Shown here: positions 35,253-42,510 of the stretch, one piece after another
Position numbering within the stretch: the first letter of the stretch is position 1
How the letters are laid out: every line of letters begins with the position of its first letter
Assembly: GCA_016930255.1 (NCBI GenBank)
Contig: JAFGHB010000083.1
Span: 1-42,510, forward strand
Direction: 5' to 3'
DNA: 42,510 nt
Origin: Methanomicrobia archaeon
Lineage (GTDB): Archaea > Halobacteriota > Syntropharchaeia > Alkanophagales > Methanospirareceae
Notes under the pieces: model-generated
Database searches by the model: none
Told to the model about the DNA's origin: nothing
What the model saw: the letters and a program-made list of their open reading frames with translations, nothing else
Position numbers and translations under genes: made by a program

Positions 35253-35510
35253 GCGGTGAGCAAACTTGCCAGCGCACTTTCGAACTTTGAACCGGCAACA
35301 CTGGAGCACGAGCCGGATGAGGCAAAAGATCTGCTCAAGCGGTTGTATCAATATCTCGTTCCGAAGAAGATACGGCACGATTTAGGCGAGTATTACACCC
35401 CGATTGGCTTGCTGAACTCGTCATTTCGGAAGTCGGGTACGATGGCAACGTGGATAAACGGTTCCTTGATCCTGCGTGTGGCAGTGGCACTTTTTTGGTA
35501 CTTGCAATAA
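35253..35510 (+). pseudogene. Restriction-modification protein, third segment (1-nt frameshift)
   Basis: Same frame again: AVSKLASALSNFEP, DLLKRLYQYLVPKKIRHDLG and EYYTP, the linker that precedes the methyltransferase domain. After EYYTP the frame becomes nonsense (IGLLNSSFRK). Adding one G near 35403 restores PDWLAELVISEVGYDGNVD and joins the next segment. So a single-base deletion separates it from the catalytic part. Confidence 0.75.
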
Positions 35511-37300
35511 AGAGAGCACGGCGATATGCACTTGACCATTTTAGGGACGAAACAGAAACGTTGGAAGGGATATTGAAGAACGTCGTGGGTTTCGACTTGA
35601 ATCCCTTAGCGGTGCTGGCCGCGAGAACGAATTACCTCATTGCGTTGGGCAAGCTGATAAAATACAAGCGAGGCGAAATTGAAATCCCGGTTTATTTTGC
35701 GGATTCCATTCTCGTGGACCGAAAGCCAACGGTCTATGGAGTTACGCAACGGCTCATAACAGAAGCAGGAGAGTTCCAGATACCGACAAGCGTCGTGAGA
35801 AAAGGGCTCTTACCGAAAATACTCGCAGTGGTAGAGGATTGTGTGAAGACGCCGGAGTGCACAGAGGAGATCTTTGAGGAACGGGTGAAGCGCGAGGCAT
35901 CGAGGGCTGGAGCAACACTGAACAAGAACGAGCTCTATGTTTTGGACGGACTTTTCCACCAAATCGCAGATCTGGAGAAAGATGGAAAGAACAGAATATG
36001 GACTAGAATCTTGAAGAATTCTTTTGCTCCCTTGCTCCAAGATAAGTTCGATTTTGTTGTTGGGAATCCCCCGTGGGTGAACTGGGAGAGTTTGCCTAAA
36101 AATTACAGAAATGGAACAAAAGACCTGTGGGAAGATTATAAGCTCTTCACGTTGAGTGGCATGGAGGCACGACTTGGCGGCGGTAAGAAAGATATTGCTA
36201 TACTCTTTACATATCGATGTCTGGACCGTTATTTGAAAGAGCGGGGCAATTTTGCCTTTTTAATAACACAGACAGTATTCAAGACGAAAGGCGCGGAGGA
36301 AGGATTTAGAAGGTTCAAAATAAAAAATGAGCCGATTAATGTGGTAAAAGTCCACGATCTGGTGGAACTCAATCCATTTGAAGGTGCGAGCAACAGAACA
36401 GCGGCAATTTTCATCAAGAAGAAAGGAGAGACTACCTATCCCGTAAAGTATGAATTATGGAAGCGCAAGAAGAAAGCGAGAATAGACCTGAAGGATAGCC
36501 TGGAGGGGGCGTCTGAGAAGAGTTATAGGATAGAACTTTGTGCTTATCCGTCGGATGAAGAGAATATACTTTCTCCGTGGTTAACGCTGCCGGAAGATAC
36601 TTTTGATGCCGTAAATAAAATGAAAGGCTCGTGCCCCTATCGGGCATATGAAGGAATTAACACCGGAGGTGCAAATGCGGTTTATCGGCTGAATATTTTA
36701 GGTGTTGCGTCTCAGAGGAAAGATGAAATAGAGATTCCTGCTTATTTAAGGAATATTCTAGGATTTAAAGGAGAGGATGTTGAGATAAAAGATATTGTAA
36801 TTGAAAATCTAATCACAAACAAATTAAAGAAAGAGGTGGAATCGGTTAAAACCGCTATAGAGGACTTCTTCATTTATCCACTGATATCAAAACAACATCT
36901 CAGAAAATGGAAAATACAGGGTTATATTTATACTTTGCAGATGCAAGATCCAAAGAAGAGAGTCGGTTATGACGTAAGCTGGGTAAAGGTCAATTTTCCA
37001 AAGACGTACCGGTATCTCAAGGGGTTTGAGAAAATACTCAAAGAGCGTGCTGCTTACATGAAATATCTAGAAAAAGCACCAGTTTATAGCATGTTTAACC
37101 TTGGCGAATACACATTTAGCCCCTACAAAGTCGTATGGAATCGGATAGGAAACAAATTGGAAGCTTGTGTGATAAGCTCAATGAATGACGAAATTTTGGG
37201 TGAAAAATTGGTATTACCAGAAGAACATCTAATATTTATTCCTACAGAAAAGGAAGTAGAAGCACATTTCCTTTGCGCGCTCATGAATTGCACGATTTTC
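35450..37300 (+). pseudogene. Restriction-modification N6-adenine methyltransferase domain, C-terminally truncated
   Basis: Catalytic part of an Eco57I-like (type IIG) restriction-methylation protein. Motif I is FLDPACGSGTFL near 35465-35500. Motif IV is GNPPWVNW near 36063, a gamma-class N6-adenine signature. A target-recognition-like region with YEGINTGGANAVYRL follows. Homology continues to EVEAHFLCALMNCTI (to about 37297) and then stops. The formal ORF runs on to 37435 only because it reads the antisense of a RecQ fragment. With two in-frame stops, a frameshift upstream and a missing C terminus, the enzyme cannot be made as one chain, though this domain alone has over 600 open codons. Confidence 0.8.
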
Positions 37301-37590
37301 TTCTTTTGTTGCTCGCTATTAACACACTCGGCAGAAATACCCAAAGATTTGAGCTGCTGGATTTGGTCACGCATTAAGGCAATAAGGGGAGAAAATACCA
37401 CGGTTAAACCGTCGAATACGATTGCGGGAAATTGATAACAAAGCGACTTCCCAAAACCGGTTCGGTGTATTAGCAGTATCCGTTGCCCGTTAAGTAGACT
37501 CGCAACTGTTTCCCATTGTTCATCATAAAACCGATTTAACCTGAAACGTATTCGCAATAAATCCTCAGCCTGATTTCGCGTTAGAGCCAT
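37300..37590 (-). pseudogene. RecQ-like helicase N-terminal fragment
   Basis: From ATG 37590 (with AAGGAG eight bases upstream and a TATA box ATTTATAAG near 37643-37651) it reads RFYDEQWETVASLLNG, the Walker A region HRTGFGKSLCYQFPA, then VVFSPLIALMRDQIQQL and LGISAECVNSE. This is the start of a RecQ-family superfamily 2 helicase. Motif I has TGFGKS where TGGGKS is usual. Homology ends after about 95 codons at the junction near 37300. The rest of the ORF to 37123 is antisense of the methyltransferase gene. The DEAH box and helicase C domain are missing. Confidence 0.78.
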
Positions 37591-37810
37591 TGGATACTCC
37601 TTGCCAGTTCAGTGCAGCATTTTACCTAATTATTGGTTCTATTCTTATAAATAGGTGTTACATATGGATGTATTTAACAAGATAACAAAAGTGGCGCATA
37701 TCTCGAAAAAATAAGATTATAATTCATAACCGAACTTTTGGGCAAACATCTCTACGATTTACCGTCTATCCGCCATTGGTAGGATGATCTGGTCTTGGGG
37801 GTGAGAGATA

Positions 37811-37851
37811 AGTATTAAAACTTAGGTGCCAAACTATACTAAAACAGTATA
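37811..37851 (+). promoter_or_regulatory. NifU-like gene promoter with inverted repeat at the start site
   Basis: TATA-like AGTATTAAAAC at 37811-37821 lies about 35 nt before ATG 37853. The inverted repeat TATACT-AAAAC-AGTATA (37835-37851) fills the space up to the start codon. A protein bound here would cover the transcription start, so it is a candidate repressor site. Confidence 0.45.
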
Positions 37852-37852
37852 A

Positions 37853-38311
37853 ATGAGCAAAAGACGGAAACCGAAGACGTTCGAAGAGATGGTAACGGAG
37901 CTGGAGGAGAAGATACGAGAGGAAGAGCGAGGGTATTACGGCGAACGGATGGTTGAAGAAGCGTTAAAGCCGAAGAACGTTGGCGAGCTGGAGCAGCCCG
38001 ACGGCGCTGCCAGCATAACGGACTCCGAGGGGGATACCATGCAGATACACCTGCGCATTGACGGAAATATGATCACGGATAGCAAATTCATCACCGAAGC
38101 TCACGGTCCCGTCATTGCGTTTGGCAGCGTGGTCACGGAACTGGTAAAGGGCAAGACTGTTGACGAGGCTGCTGAACTAGGAGAGGATGCAGTTGTGGCG
38201 GTTCTCGGCGGTTTACCGGAGGATGACCCGCATACACCGGAGCTTGCCGTTCGTACGCTCAGAGCAGCGCTGGACGATTACAAGAAGAAGCAAGAGGGGC
38301 ATCAGAAATAG
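37853..38311 (+). CDS. NifU/IscU-like protein lacking the three cluster-ligand cysteines
   Basis: This 152-residue protein has an N-terminal extension of about 27 charged residues followed by the NifU-N/IscU fold: GERMVEEALKPKNVGELEQPDG, then a GD-TMQIHLRIDG strand, ITDSKF, and TELVKGKTVDEA. In true scaffolds the ligands are NPxCGD, GCGAA and HCS. Here these read TDSEGD (Glu59), EAHGPV (His84) and PHTPEL (Thr128). The chain contains no cysteine at all. It therefore cannot hold a cluster in the usual way and may bind another metal or act as a partner or regulator. No iscS is near. Length and frame are intact. Confidence 0.8.
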   Translation: MSKRRKPKTFEEMVTELEEKIREEERGYYGERMVEEALKPKNVGELEQPDGAASITDSEGDTMQIHLRIDGNMITDSKFITEAHGPVIAFGSVVTELVKGKTVDEAAELGEDAVVAVLGGLPEDDPHTPELAVRTLRAALDDYKKKQEGHQK

Positions 38312-38403
38312 AATTAACAGACGAGGTCTTTGAAATTAGCAATCGAGGATACAGAAAGCTCTAACGAAGTTTTTAAATACCGATAAAAACAAAAGGATGA
38401 TTT

Positions 38404-39123
38404 ATGCCCTTATCTAAAAAGACATTCATTCTAGGCTTGACACTCGTTTTAGTGGTTGCTAGCGCAGCTGCGTACACACAAACACCCGACGACAACACCA
38501 CAAAACAGAAAGTAAAAGCGGGGGCCTCATCAATCTTATCTGGAATACCTGGTATTGGCAAGTATTTTGGAGACACCGACGGCGACGGAATCGTTGATGC
38601 CAAAGACCCACACCCGTACGACCACGAGTTCCCAGCCACAGCCTACGCCGAAGAAAAGGGTCTTCCCCAAGATATAGTTGACCAGTTATCCCCCCTAAAC
38701 AGCGGTCCCGATGGAGTGTCCCTGTTAGACACCAACGAGAAGTCCTTCATAAATTGCCTTTCGGGATTGGATTATACCCAGCAAATAGAACTTGTCAAAT
38801 TGGCAAGTGATGGGAAAATAACAAATAATGACCTTGTTCTCCCAGATTATATTAAATCCTTAGATCCGGTTTTAGCCAATAAAATTCTGTCAGCATTTTC
38901 GACATATATATCGACAGGAGATATCCCCGGAGAAGCCGCAGACCAAATACAGTTCTTAAAGGGCCTCCCCGCAGAGAAACAATTGGAATTAATTGAAATT
39001 GGATTGGCAACAAACTATGATTTAGACGGTGACGGGATGAATAATTATTTTGAGGCAAATTACGGTTTTTATAATCCTCTCGTTTATAACGGCAGATATG
39101 TTATTTTATTACATGAATGGTAA
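38404..39123 (+). CDS. Secreted clan-CD peptidase-like protein, N-terminal part (ended by in-frame TAA)
   Basis: 239 codons. A signal peptide is evident (KKTFILGLTLVLVVASAAAY, residues about 5-24). Then a calcium-binding thrombospondin-3/EF-type repeat DTDGDGIVDAKDPHPYDHEF (58-77), a helical middle, and a second DLDGDGMNNYFEANYG (about 212-227). It ends YNGRYVILLHEW then TAA at 39121-39123, exactly where the peptidase domain should begin. The same frame then stays open for 229 more codons. A TATA-like TTTTTAAATACC about 29 nt and AAGGATGA about 5 nt before ATG 38404 support expression. AT-rich compared with its neighbours. Confidence 0.7.
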   Translation: MPLSKKTFILGLTLVLVVASAAAYTQTPDDNTTKQKVKAGASSILSGIPGIGKYFGDTDGDGIVDAKDPHPYDHEFPATAYAEEKGLPQDIVDQLSPLNSGPDGVSLLDTNEKSFINCLSGLDYTQQIELVKLASDGKITNNDLVLPDYIKSLDPVLANKILSAFSTYISTGDIPGEAADQIQFLKGLPAEKQLELIEIGLATNYDLDGDGMNNYFEANYGFYNPLVYNGRYVILLHEW

Positions 39124-39810
39124 GAAGATATCAATACAAAAATACATGCGGACATGTACAACTTTTTTGCTGTAAAACAAAAAATTCCACCTGAAAATGT
39201 GATAGAATTGTATGATGAGGAAGCTACTTCACAGAATTTACAAAACGCAGTTCAGAAAATCGCCGGAAAGGCTGACGATAATTCTCTGGTTTATGTTTAT
39301 CTTGATGGTCATAGTGGAACAGGATATATAAAACTGGCTGACAGAAGAACACCTTATGAAGAAATTGACGGAGGGCTGGATGAAATTAATGCGGGTCTGG
39401 TAATTGTGAATCCGGATGGTTGTAAAAGTGGTAGTGCAATTGAACCAATGAAAGAAGGACCCTGCCCGAGAATTGTTATAACTATGACAGATGCAGAAAC
39501 AAACACTGGGGGTTGTGTTACCAGCAATATTGCTCATTTAGTGGGTTGTGATATTGAAGAGAGAAGACAGCATTTTTATAATTTCCCTAAGGGACCGGAC
39601 TATCATCTTAAACAGGAGCTGAGATTCATTAAAGATTATGATACTAATCACGACGGCTATTTTTCTTTAGGAGAAGCCAGAGGTTTTGTATTATACCAAA
39701 ATCCTGATTCCCAGCTAAGCGACCCCCTAAATTTAGCTCCAGAGGTATATATCGGTGACTGGAGAGTTTATAGGCCAGAAACAATTGAAAACTTATTATA
39801 TACAGAATAA
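39124..39810 (+). CDS. Legumain/caspase-like (clan CD, C13-like) peptidase domain, in frame after TAA
   Basis: Continuous in frame with the upstream part. If translated separately it would start at ATG 39154 and have no signal peptide. The clan-CD dyad is visible: His in LVYVYLDGHSGTG and Cys in IVNPDGCKSGSAIEP. KIPPENVIELYDEEAT precedes it, as in C13 peptidases. A third calcium loop, DTNHDGYFSLGEARGFVLY, follows near the C terminus. The domain is intact. Either the TAA is a recent mutation or sequencing error, or the two halves are made apart. Likely extracellular or cell-surface. Confidence 0.7.
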   Translation, partial: EDINTKIHADMYNFFAVKQKIPPENVIELYDEEATSQNLQNAVQKIAGKADDNSLVYVYLDGHSGTGYIKLADRRTPYEEIDGGLDEINAGLVIVNPDGCKSGSAIEPMKEGPCPRIVITMTDAETNTGGCVTSNIAHLVGCDIEERRQHFYNFPKGPDYHLKQELRFIKDYDTNHDGYFSLGEARGFVLYQNPDSQLSDPLNLAPEVYIGDWRVYRPETIENLLYTE

Positions 39811-39816
39811 ATATTT

Positions 39817-39990
39817 ATGGACACCATTGAGAAATGGATTAGAAAACAGTTGGAAGAAGGCTACGCTCCTGAACAAATCAAAATCTCGCTTCAGAAATCC
39901 GGTTACGACCCTGCAATCGTTGATAAAATTTTAAATATAGCCACTCGCAGAATGAAGGTTAGACTTTCACCCGCATCCAGTGACCTTTAA
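39817..39990 (+). CDS. Short helical protein with UBA-like repeat
   Basis: This 57-codon ORF, MDTIEKWIRKQLEEGYAPEQ then KISLQKSGYDPAIVDKIL, shows a motif common at the ends of archaeal membrane or regulatory proteins (EEGYxxEQIKxSLxKxGYDPxxVDKIL). It starts 6 nt after the peptidase stop. Its last 11 or so codons overlap the end of the MATE gene on the other strand and look unrelated, so the true C terminus may have been lost. Function unknown. Confidence 0.5.
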   Translation: MDTIEKWIRKQLEEGYAPEQIKISLQKSGYDPAIVDKILNIATRRMKVRLSPASSDL

Positions 39991-41296
39991 GGAACACGAC
40001 GTAGATGACGATCGCCCTCAAGAATGTCTCAACGGCCATGCCCAGCCAGATGCCGAAGAGGCCCATACCCAACCAAAACCCGAACGCATAGGCGAGCGAT
40101 AGTCGAATGACGATGAGGCTGATGAAATTGACGTACATTGGCACTTTGGTGTAGCCCGCGCCGCGCATACCGCCGGCGAGCGTGAAGAATGCACCTAACG
40201 CGGGCTCGGAGAAGCCGATAATGAAGAGGTAGAGCGCTGCCAGGCTCATAACCTCCTTATTACCCGTAAATACCAGTGCGATATAGTCAGGCAGGAGTAT
40301 GAAGAGTAAACCCGCAAGGGTCATGAAGATCAGACAAAGGTAGGTAGAAGCGAGCACGACCTTCTTCGCCTGCGCCTCGTCCTTTGCGCCCAGGCACTGA
40401 CCGGCAAGCGTGGTAGCCGCGATGCCAAAGGCAAACGCAGGCATATATGCAACACTCTCCGCACGCAGCCCGATCTGGAATGCGGAGTAGCCAACCGTCC
40501 CAAAGGAGAGTATCATCACGGTGAAGATGATGGACGCAACGCTCCACATCGCCATGTCAATACCCGCAGGGATGCCGATCTTGAACATCTTCTTTACGGT
40601 ATCGAGCCGGTAAGTGATGTCCCTGCGGTAAACCGGATGCGTTATCAGCTTGTGGCTGGCTTGGAGCACCAGATAGACCGCAAAGGCGACGACGTATGAC
40701 GTGCCAGTGGCGATGCCCGCGCCGAGCACGCCGAGTTCCGGGAAGCCGAACTTGCCGAAGATGAGCACGTAATTCATCACGACATTGTAGACGTTTGCAA
40801 CGATATCAACGTACATCGGCGTTTTCGTATCGCCCGCAGCCCGTAAGATACCGTGATACACGATAATGAGCGCGACGAAGGGGTAAAAGGCGAAGATAGC
40901 CCGTATGTATCGCGTGCCTTCGGTTATGACGGCGCCGCGAGCACCGAGATAGTAGATCGCGGAGGGACCGGCGAAGATGCCGAATAGCGTTATCGGTATC
41001 GAGATCAAAATGAGCGTGATCACCGAATCGGTTGCCACACGCTGGGCTTCTGCATAATCCGACTCGCCCCAGCGTCGTGCTATTATTGCGATCGTGCCGG
41101 TAACGAGCCCCATGGTAAGCGGGAAGAACATGTGATACAGCGTGAAACCGAGCCCAACCGCACTCAAACTGATATCCGCCGGCGGATACCGGCCAAGCAT
41201 AATGGTATCCGCAATGATCTGAAAGGTCATGAGGATATTGGATACGAGCGCAGGCAGTGCAAGGGTCATCACCCGCTTGTAGATCGCCCTGTCCAT
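39959..41296 (-). CDS. MATE-family multidrug/Na+ efflux transporter
   Basis: This 445-residue membrane protein has twelve predicted helices in two homologous halves. MATE features: VMTLALPALVSNILMTFQIIADTIMLGRY at the start, GTIAIIARRWGESDYAEAQ after helix 3, YHGILRAAGDTKTPMYVDI in the first half and LAGGMRGAGYTKVPMYVN in the second. Such proteins export cationic or hydrophobic compounds using Na+ or H+. GGAAAGAC just before ATG 41296 acts as ribosome site. The substrate is not predictable. Confidence 0.92.
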   Translation of the reverse strand: MDRAIYKRVMTLALPALVSNILMTFQIIADTIMLGRYPPADISLSAVGLGFTLYHMFFPLTMGLVTGTIAIIARRWGESDYAEAQRVATDSVITLILISIPITLFGIFAGPSAIYYLGARGAVITEGTRYIRAIFAFYPFVALIIVYHGILRAAGDTKTPMYVDIVANVYNVVMNYVLIFGKFGFPELGVLGAGIATGTSYVVAFAVYLVLQASHKLITHPVYRRDITYRLDTVKKMFKIGIPAGIDMAMWSVASIIFTVMILSFGTVGYSAFQIGLRAESVAYMPAFAFGIAATTLAGQCLGAKDEAQAKKVVLASTYLCLIFMTLAGLLFILLPDYIALVFTGNKEVMSLAALYLFIIGFSEPALGAFFTLAGGMRGAGYTKVPMYVNFISLIVIRLSLAYAFGFWLGMGLFGIWLGMAVETFLRAIVIYVVFLKGHWMRVKV

Positions 41297-41468
41297 GTCT
41301 TTCCTATACTATACGGGTTTATCTTCGTTTTTCGTAGGAGTAGGTAGGGTAGGTTGTGTACGATATTCAAAAAGCAGGATAATTCAGAAAGTCCGCTATT
41401 TCGGGTGGTTTGGATTTGGTTTTTACAAAGAAACTCCGATGGCTTGGTTTTGTTCGGCTCAAACCGTT

Positions 41469-42197
41469 TTAAAAGTTGTGTTTGATATGCGGCCGTCTGA
41501 CAAAGAACGACGCGATCGCCTTGTTGTCCGTGTAGACGGCAAGCGGGATTCTCTTCGCGGCTTGGACAAGCTCAAAGTCTTCGATCTGACCTGTTAGAAA
41601 CGGTGAGACAATAATCTCAAAATATTCCGCTAAATCCTTGATGAAGAACTCTTCGAAGCCCAACTCGCGCGCTAAGGTGAATAAAATGGAAGTTACCGTC
41701 TTGTACGTATCGCCGGTGCAGGTATCGTCATCGACGAGGAGCAGTTTGCGGCCTTTTAATTTCTCTTTCGCCGCTCTGATCGTTGCCTCAATCTCTGCAG
41801 TATCTCCGGTTGGTAATCTGAGCACGGCAGGGTTCCGACCCTTAACGACCGCTAAATAGCGCGCCAGATGTTCCGCATACAAGCAGCCACCAGGCTCCAA
41901 TCCGATAACGCATAACGGTTGGTTTTCTAACAGACCGTCTAACTGCTCTCCGATTCGGTCAACAAATGCGCCCTGCGGGGTGGCCCAGTACGCGCGATAA
42001 TCACGCTGTTTCACCTCGTCGAGCTCTTGCCTCATCAAGCGGAACGCGTCGAGATCTTTGCGTTTAATGAAGTAGAGAATGCCTTGCTTTTCGGCGTGCA
42101 ACTCACCGTAGCGAATCCAGCGCTTCACGCTCTCGGGATGCACACCCACGATCCTGGCGGCTTCCAAGACGGTTACCTCTGGTTCCATGGTGCTCAT
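41469..42197 (-). CDS. Excisionase/MerR-like HTH fused to phosphoribosyltransferase domain
   Basis: 242 residues. An N-terminal helix-turn-helix of excisionase/MerR-like type is at about 8-50 (TVLEAARIVGVHPESVKRWI, then YFIKRKDLDAF). A linker is followed by a type I phosphoribosyltransferase-like domain from about 75. The PRPP signature is KLLLVDDDTCTGDTY at 151-165, in place of the usual VDDVxxTGxT. An earlier strand is LCVIGLEPGGCLYAEHLAR. The layout recalls PurR of Bacillus (winged HTH plus PRTase sensing PRPP), but the HTH class differs. It is likely a PRPP- or nucleotide-responsive regulator. The start could be M1 (42197) or M4 (42188). A palindrome lies at 42214-42231. Confidence 0.75.
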   Translation of the reverse strand: MSTMEPEVTVLEAARIVGVHPESVKRWIRYGELHAEKQGILYFIKRKDLDAFRLMRQELDEVKQRDYRAYWATPQGAFVDRIGEQLDGLLENQPLCVIGLEPGGCLYAEHLARYLAVVKGRNPAVLRLPTGDTAEIEATIRAAKEKLKGRKLLLVDDDTCTGDTYKTVTSILFTLARELGFEEFFIKDLAEYFEIIVSPFLTGQIEDFELVQAAKRIPLAVYTDNKAIASFFVRRPHIKHNF

Positions 42198-42213
42198 CTA
42201 ATTGTAAATAAGC

Positions 42214-42231
42214 AACAACAGTTAAGTTGTT
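42214..42231. promoter_or_regulatory. Inverted repeat upstream of the HTH-PRTase gene, possible autoregulatory operator
   Basis: AACAAC-AGTTAA-GTTGTT has perfect 6-bp arms and a 6-nt spacer. It lies between a TATA-like stretch (TTTTTATC on the minus strand, about 42235-42242) and the start codon at 42197. That placement suits self-repression by the HTH protein. Confidence 0.4.
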
Positions 42232-42510
42232 TTGATAAAAAAAGAAGCTAAACTAGCCGTTGTTCGGAAACCTACGTATCTCTAGCTTTGAAAGTTCATG
42301 CTCCTATTCAACCACCATCTCAGGAATTCATCAGCAGGAGGGGATAGTTTAATATTTCTCAATCCTATATGAAGTGTTATGAGGTACTGTATCCCGCGAT
42401 AGAACCTTAAGTAAGCACAGCAAGTCACTTCCCACCACTAAAAAATGATAGCGGGGCTTTAACCAAAGCTCCCAGGGAAAAATCGTAGAGGGTTGTGAAA
42501 TCCAACAAAA
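42232..42510. other. Non-coding right end with a hairpin
   Basis: No supported gene. GGGGCTTT-AACC-AAAGCTCC (42453-42472) can form an 8-bp stem with one G-U pair. Nothing else recognised. Confidence 0.35.

Noticed and set aside
37300-37435. C-terminal extension of the methyltransferase ORF (FFFCCSLLTHSAEIP)
   Set aside because: It is the antisense reading of the RecQ fragment, not a real protein end.
34263-39810. TAA recoded as an amino acid, because three broken genes continue in frame after TAA
   Set aside because: TAA is the normal stop of many intact genes here, and the restriction gene also has a frameshift and a truncation. Mutation is simpler.
1-42510. CRISPR array, rRNA genes, insertion sequence ends
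   Set aside because: No regularly spaced repeats, no rRNA-like sequence and no transposase gene were seen on either strand.

Overview
The window looks like a piece of the chromosome of an anaerobic euryarchaeon. It carries genes for thermosome subunits, archaeal LonB, ABCE1, TrmY, a DadD-type deaminase, subunit I of an A/V-type ATPase, an F420-dependent FrhB-type oxidoreductase and a cyclic 2,3-diphosphoglycerate synthetase family protein. TATA boxes lie about 25 nt before several start codons, and other starts have Shine-Dalgarno sites. This gene set fits methanogen-related or methane/alkane-oxidising lineages (ANME-1-like or Syntropharchaeia-like). That placement is inference: no rRNA, mcr gene or tRNA was found. 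The length is that of a fosmid insert.

Layout. 1-636: an AT-rich frameshifted gene remnant. 637-2910: a cDPGS-family protein directly abutting carbamate kinase. 3063-4407: an AT-rich island with an Nmad2/Nmad3 pair (nucleotide-modification-associated domains), followed by a G tract, a hairpin and a nucleotidyltransferase gene stump. 4793-8052: a small membrane protein and an aminotransferase plus aldehyde dehydrogenase operon. 8160-10831: a collapsed acyl-CoA synthetase copy, a convergent RelB/RelE pair and the intact acyl-CoA synthetase. 11048-17302: a minus-strand housekeeping run (trmY, dadD, DUF92, lonB, aspartate kinase). 17467-22022: a canonical thermosome gene, a CheC-like pseudogene and a strongly divergent thermosome paralogue. 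22231-25069: a ClC channel and a TtuA/NcsA tRNA thiolase, divergent. 25131-26181: a GerW/YtfJ plus DUF2953/YtfI pair. 26199-30516: an isolated ATPase subunit I, then divergent FrhB-like and FBPase/IMPase genes. 30526-34107: HicBA, ABCE1, an orphan antitoxin and an AlkA/OGG-type glycosylase. 34263-37590: a decayed restriction-modification gene fused tail-to-tail with a RecQ stump. 37853-39990: a cysteine-free NifU/IscU-like protein, a secreted clan-CD (legumain/caspase-like) peptidase interrupted by TAA, and a short helical ORF. 39959-42197: a MATE transporter and an HTH-phosphoribosyltransferase fusion.

Core genes are intact, moderately GC-rich and often in short operons. Accessory segments are AT-richer and carry toxin-antitoxin, DNA-modification and restriction genes, many of them broken. 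At least eight loci carry an internal stop, a frameshift, a deletion or a truncation. Either this is an active zone of gain and loss, or some single-base lesions are sequencing errors. Internal deletions and fusions (acyl-CoA synthetase copy, RM/RecQ junction) cannot be base-calling errors.

The best leads for unusual biology are the Nmad2/Nmad3 pair, the NifU-like protein without any cysteine, the chaperonin paralogue with altered nucleotide-site motifs, the HTH-PRTase fusion with its own palindrome, the cDPGS/carbamate kinase pair and the secreted clan-CD peptidase.
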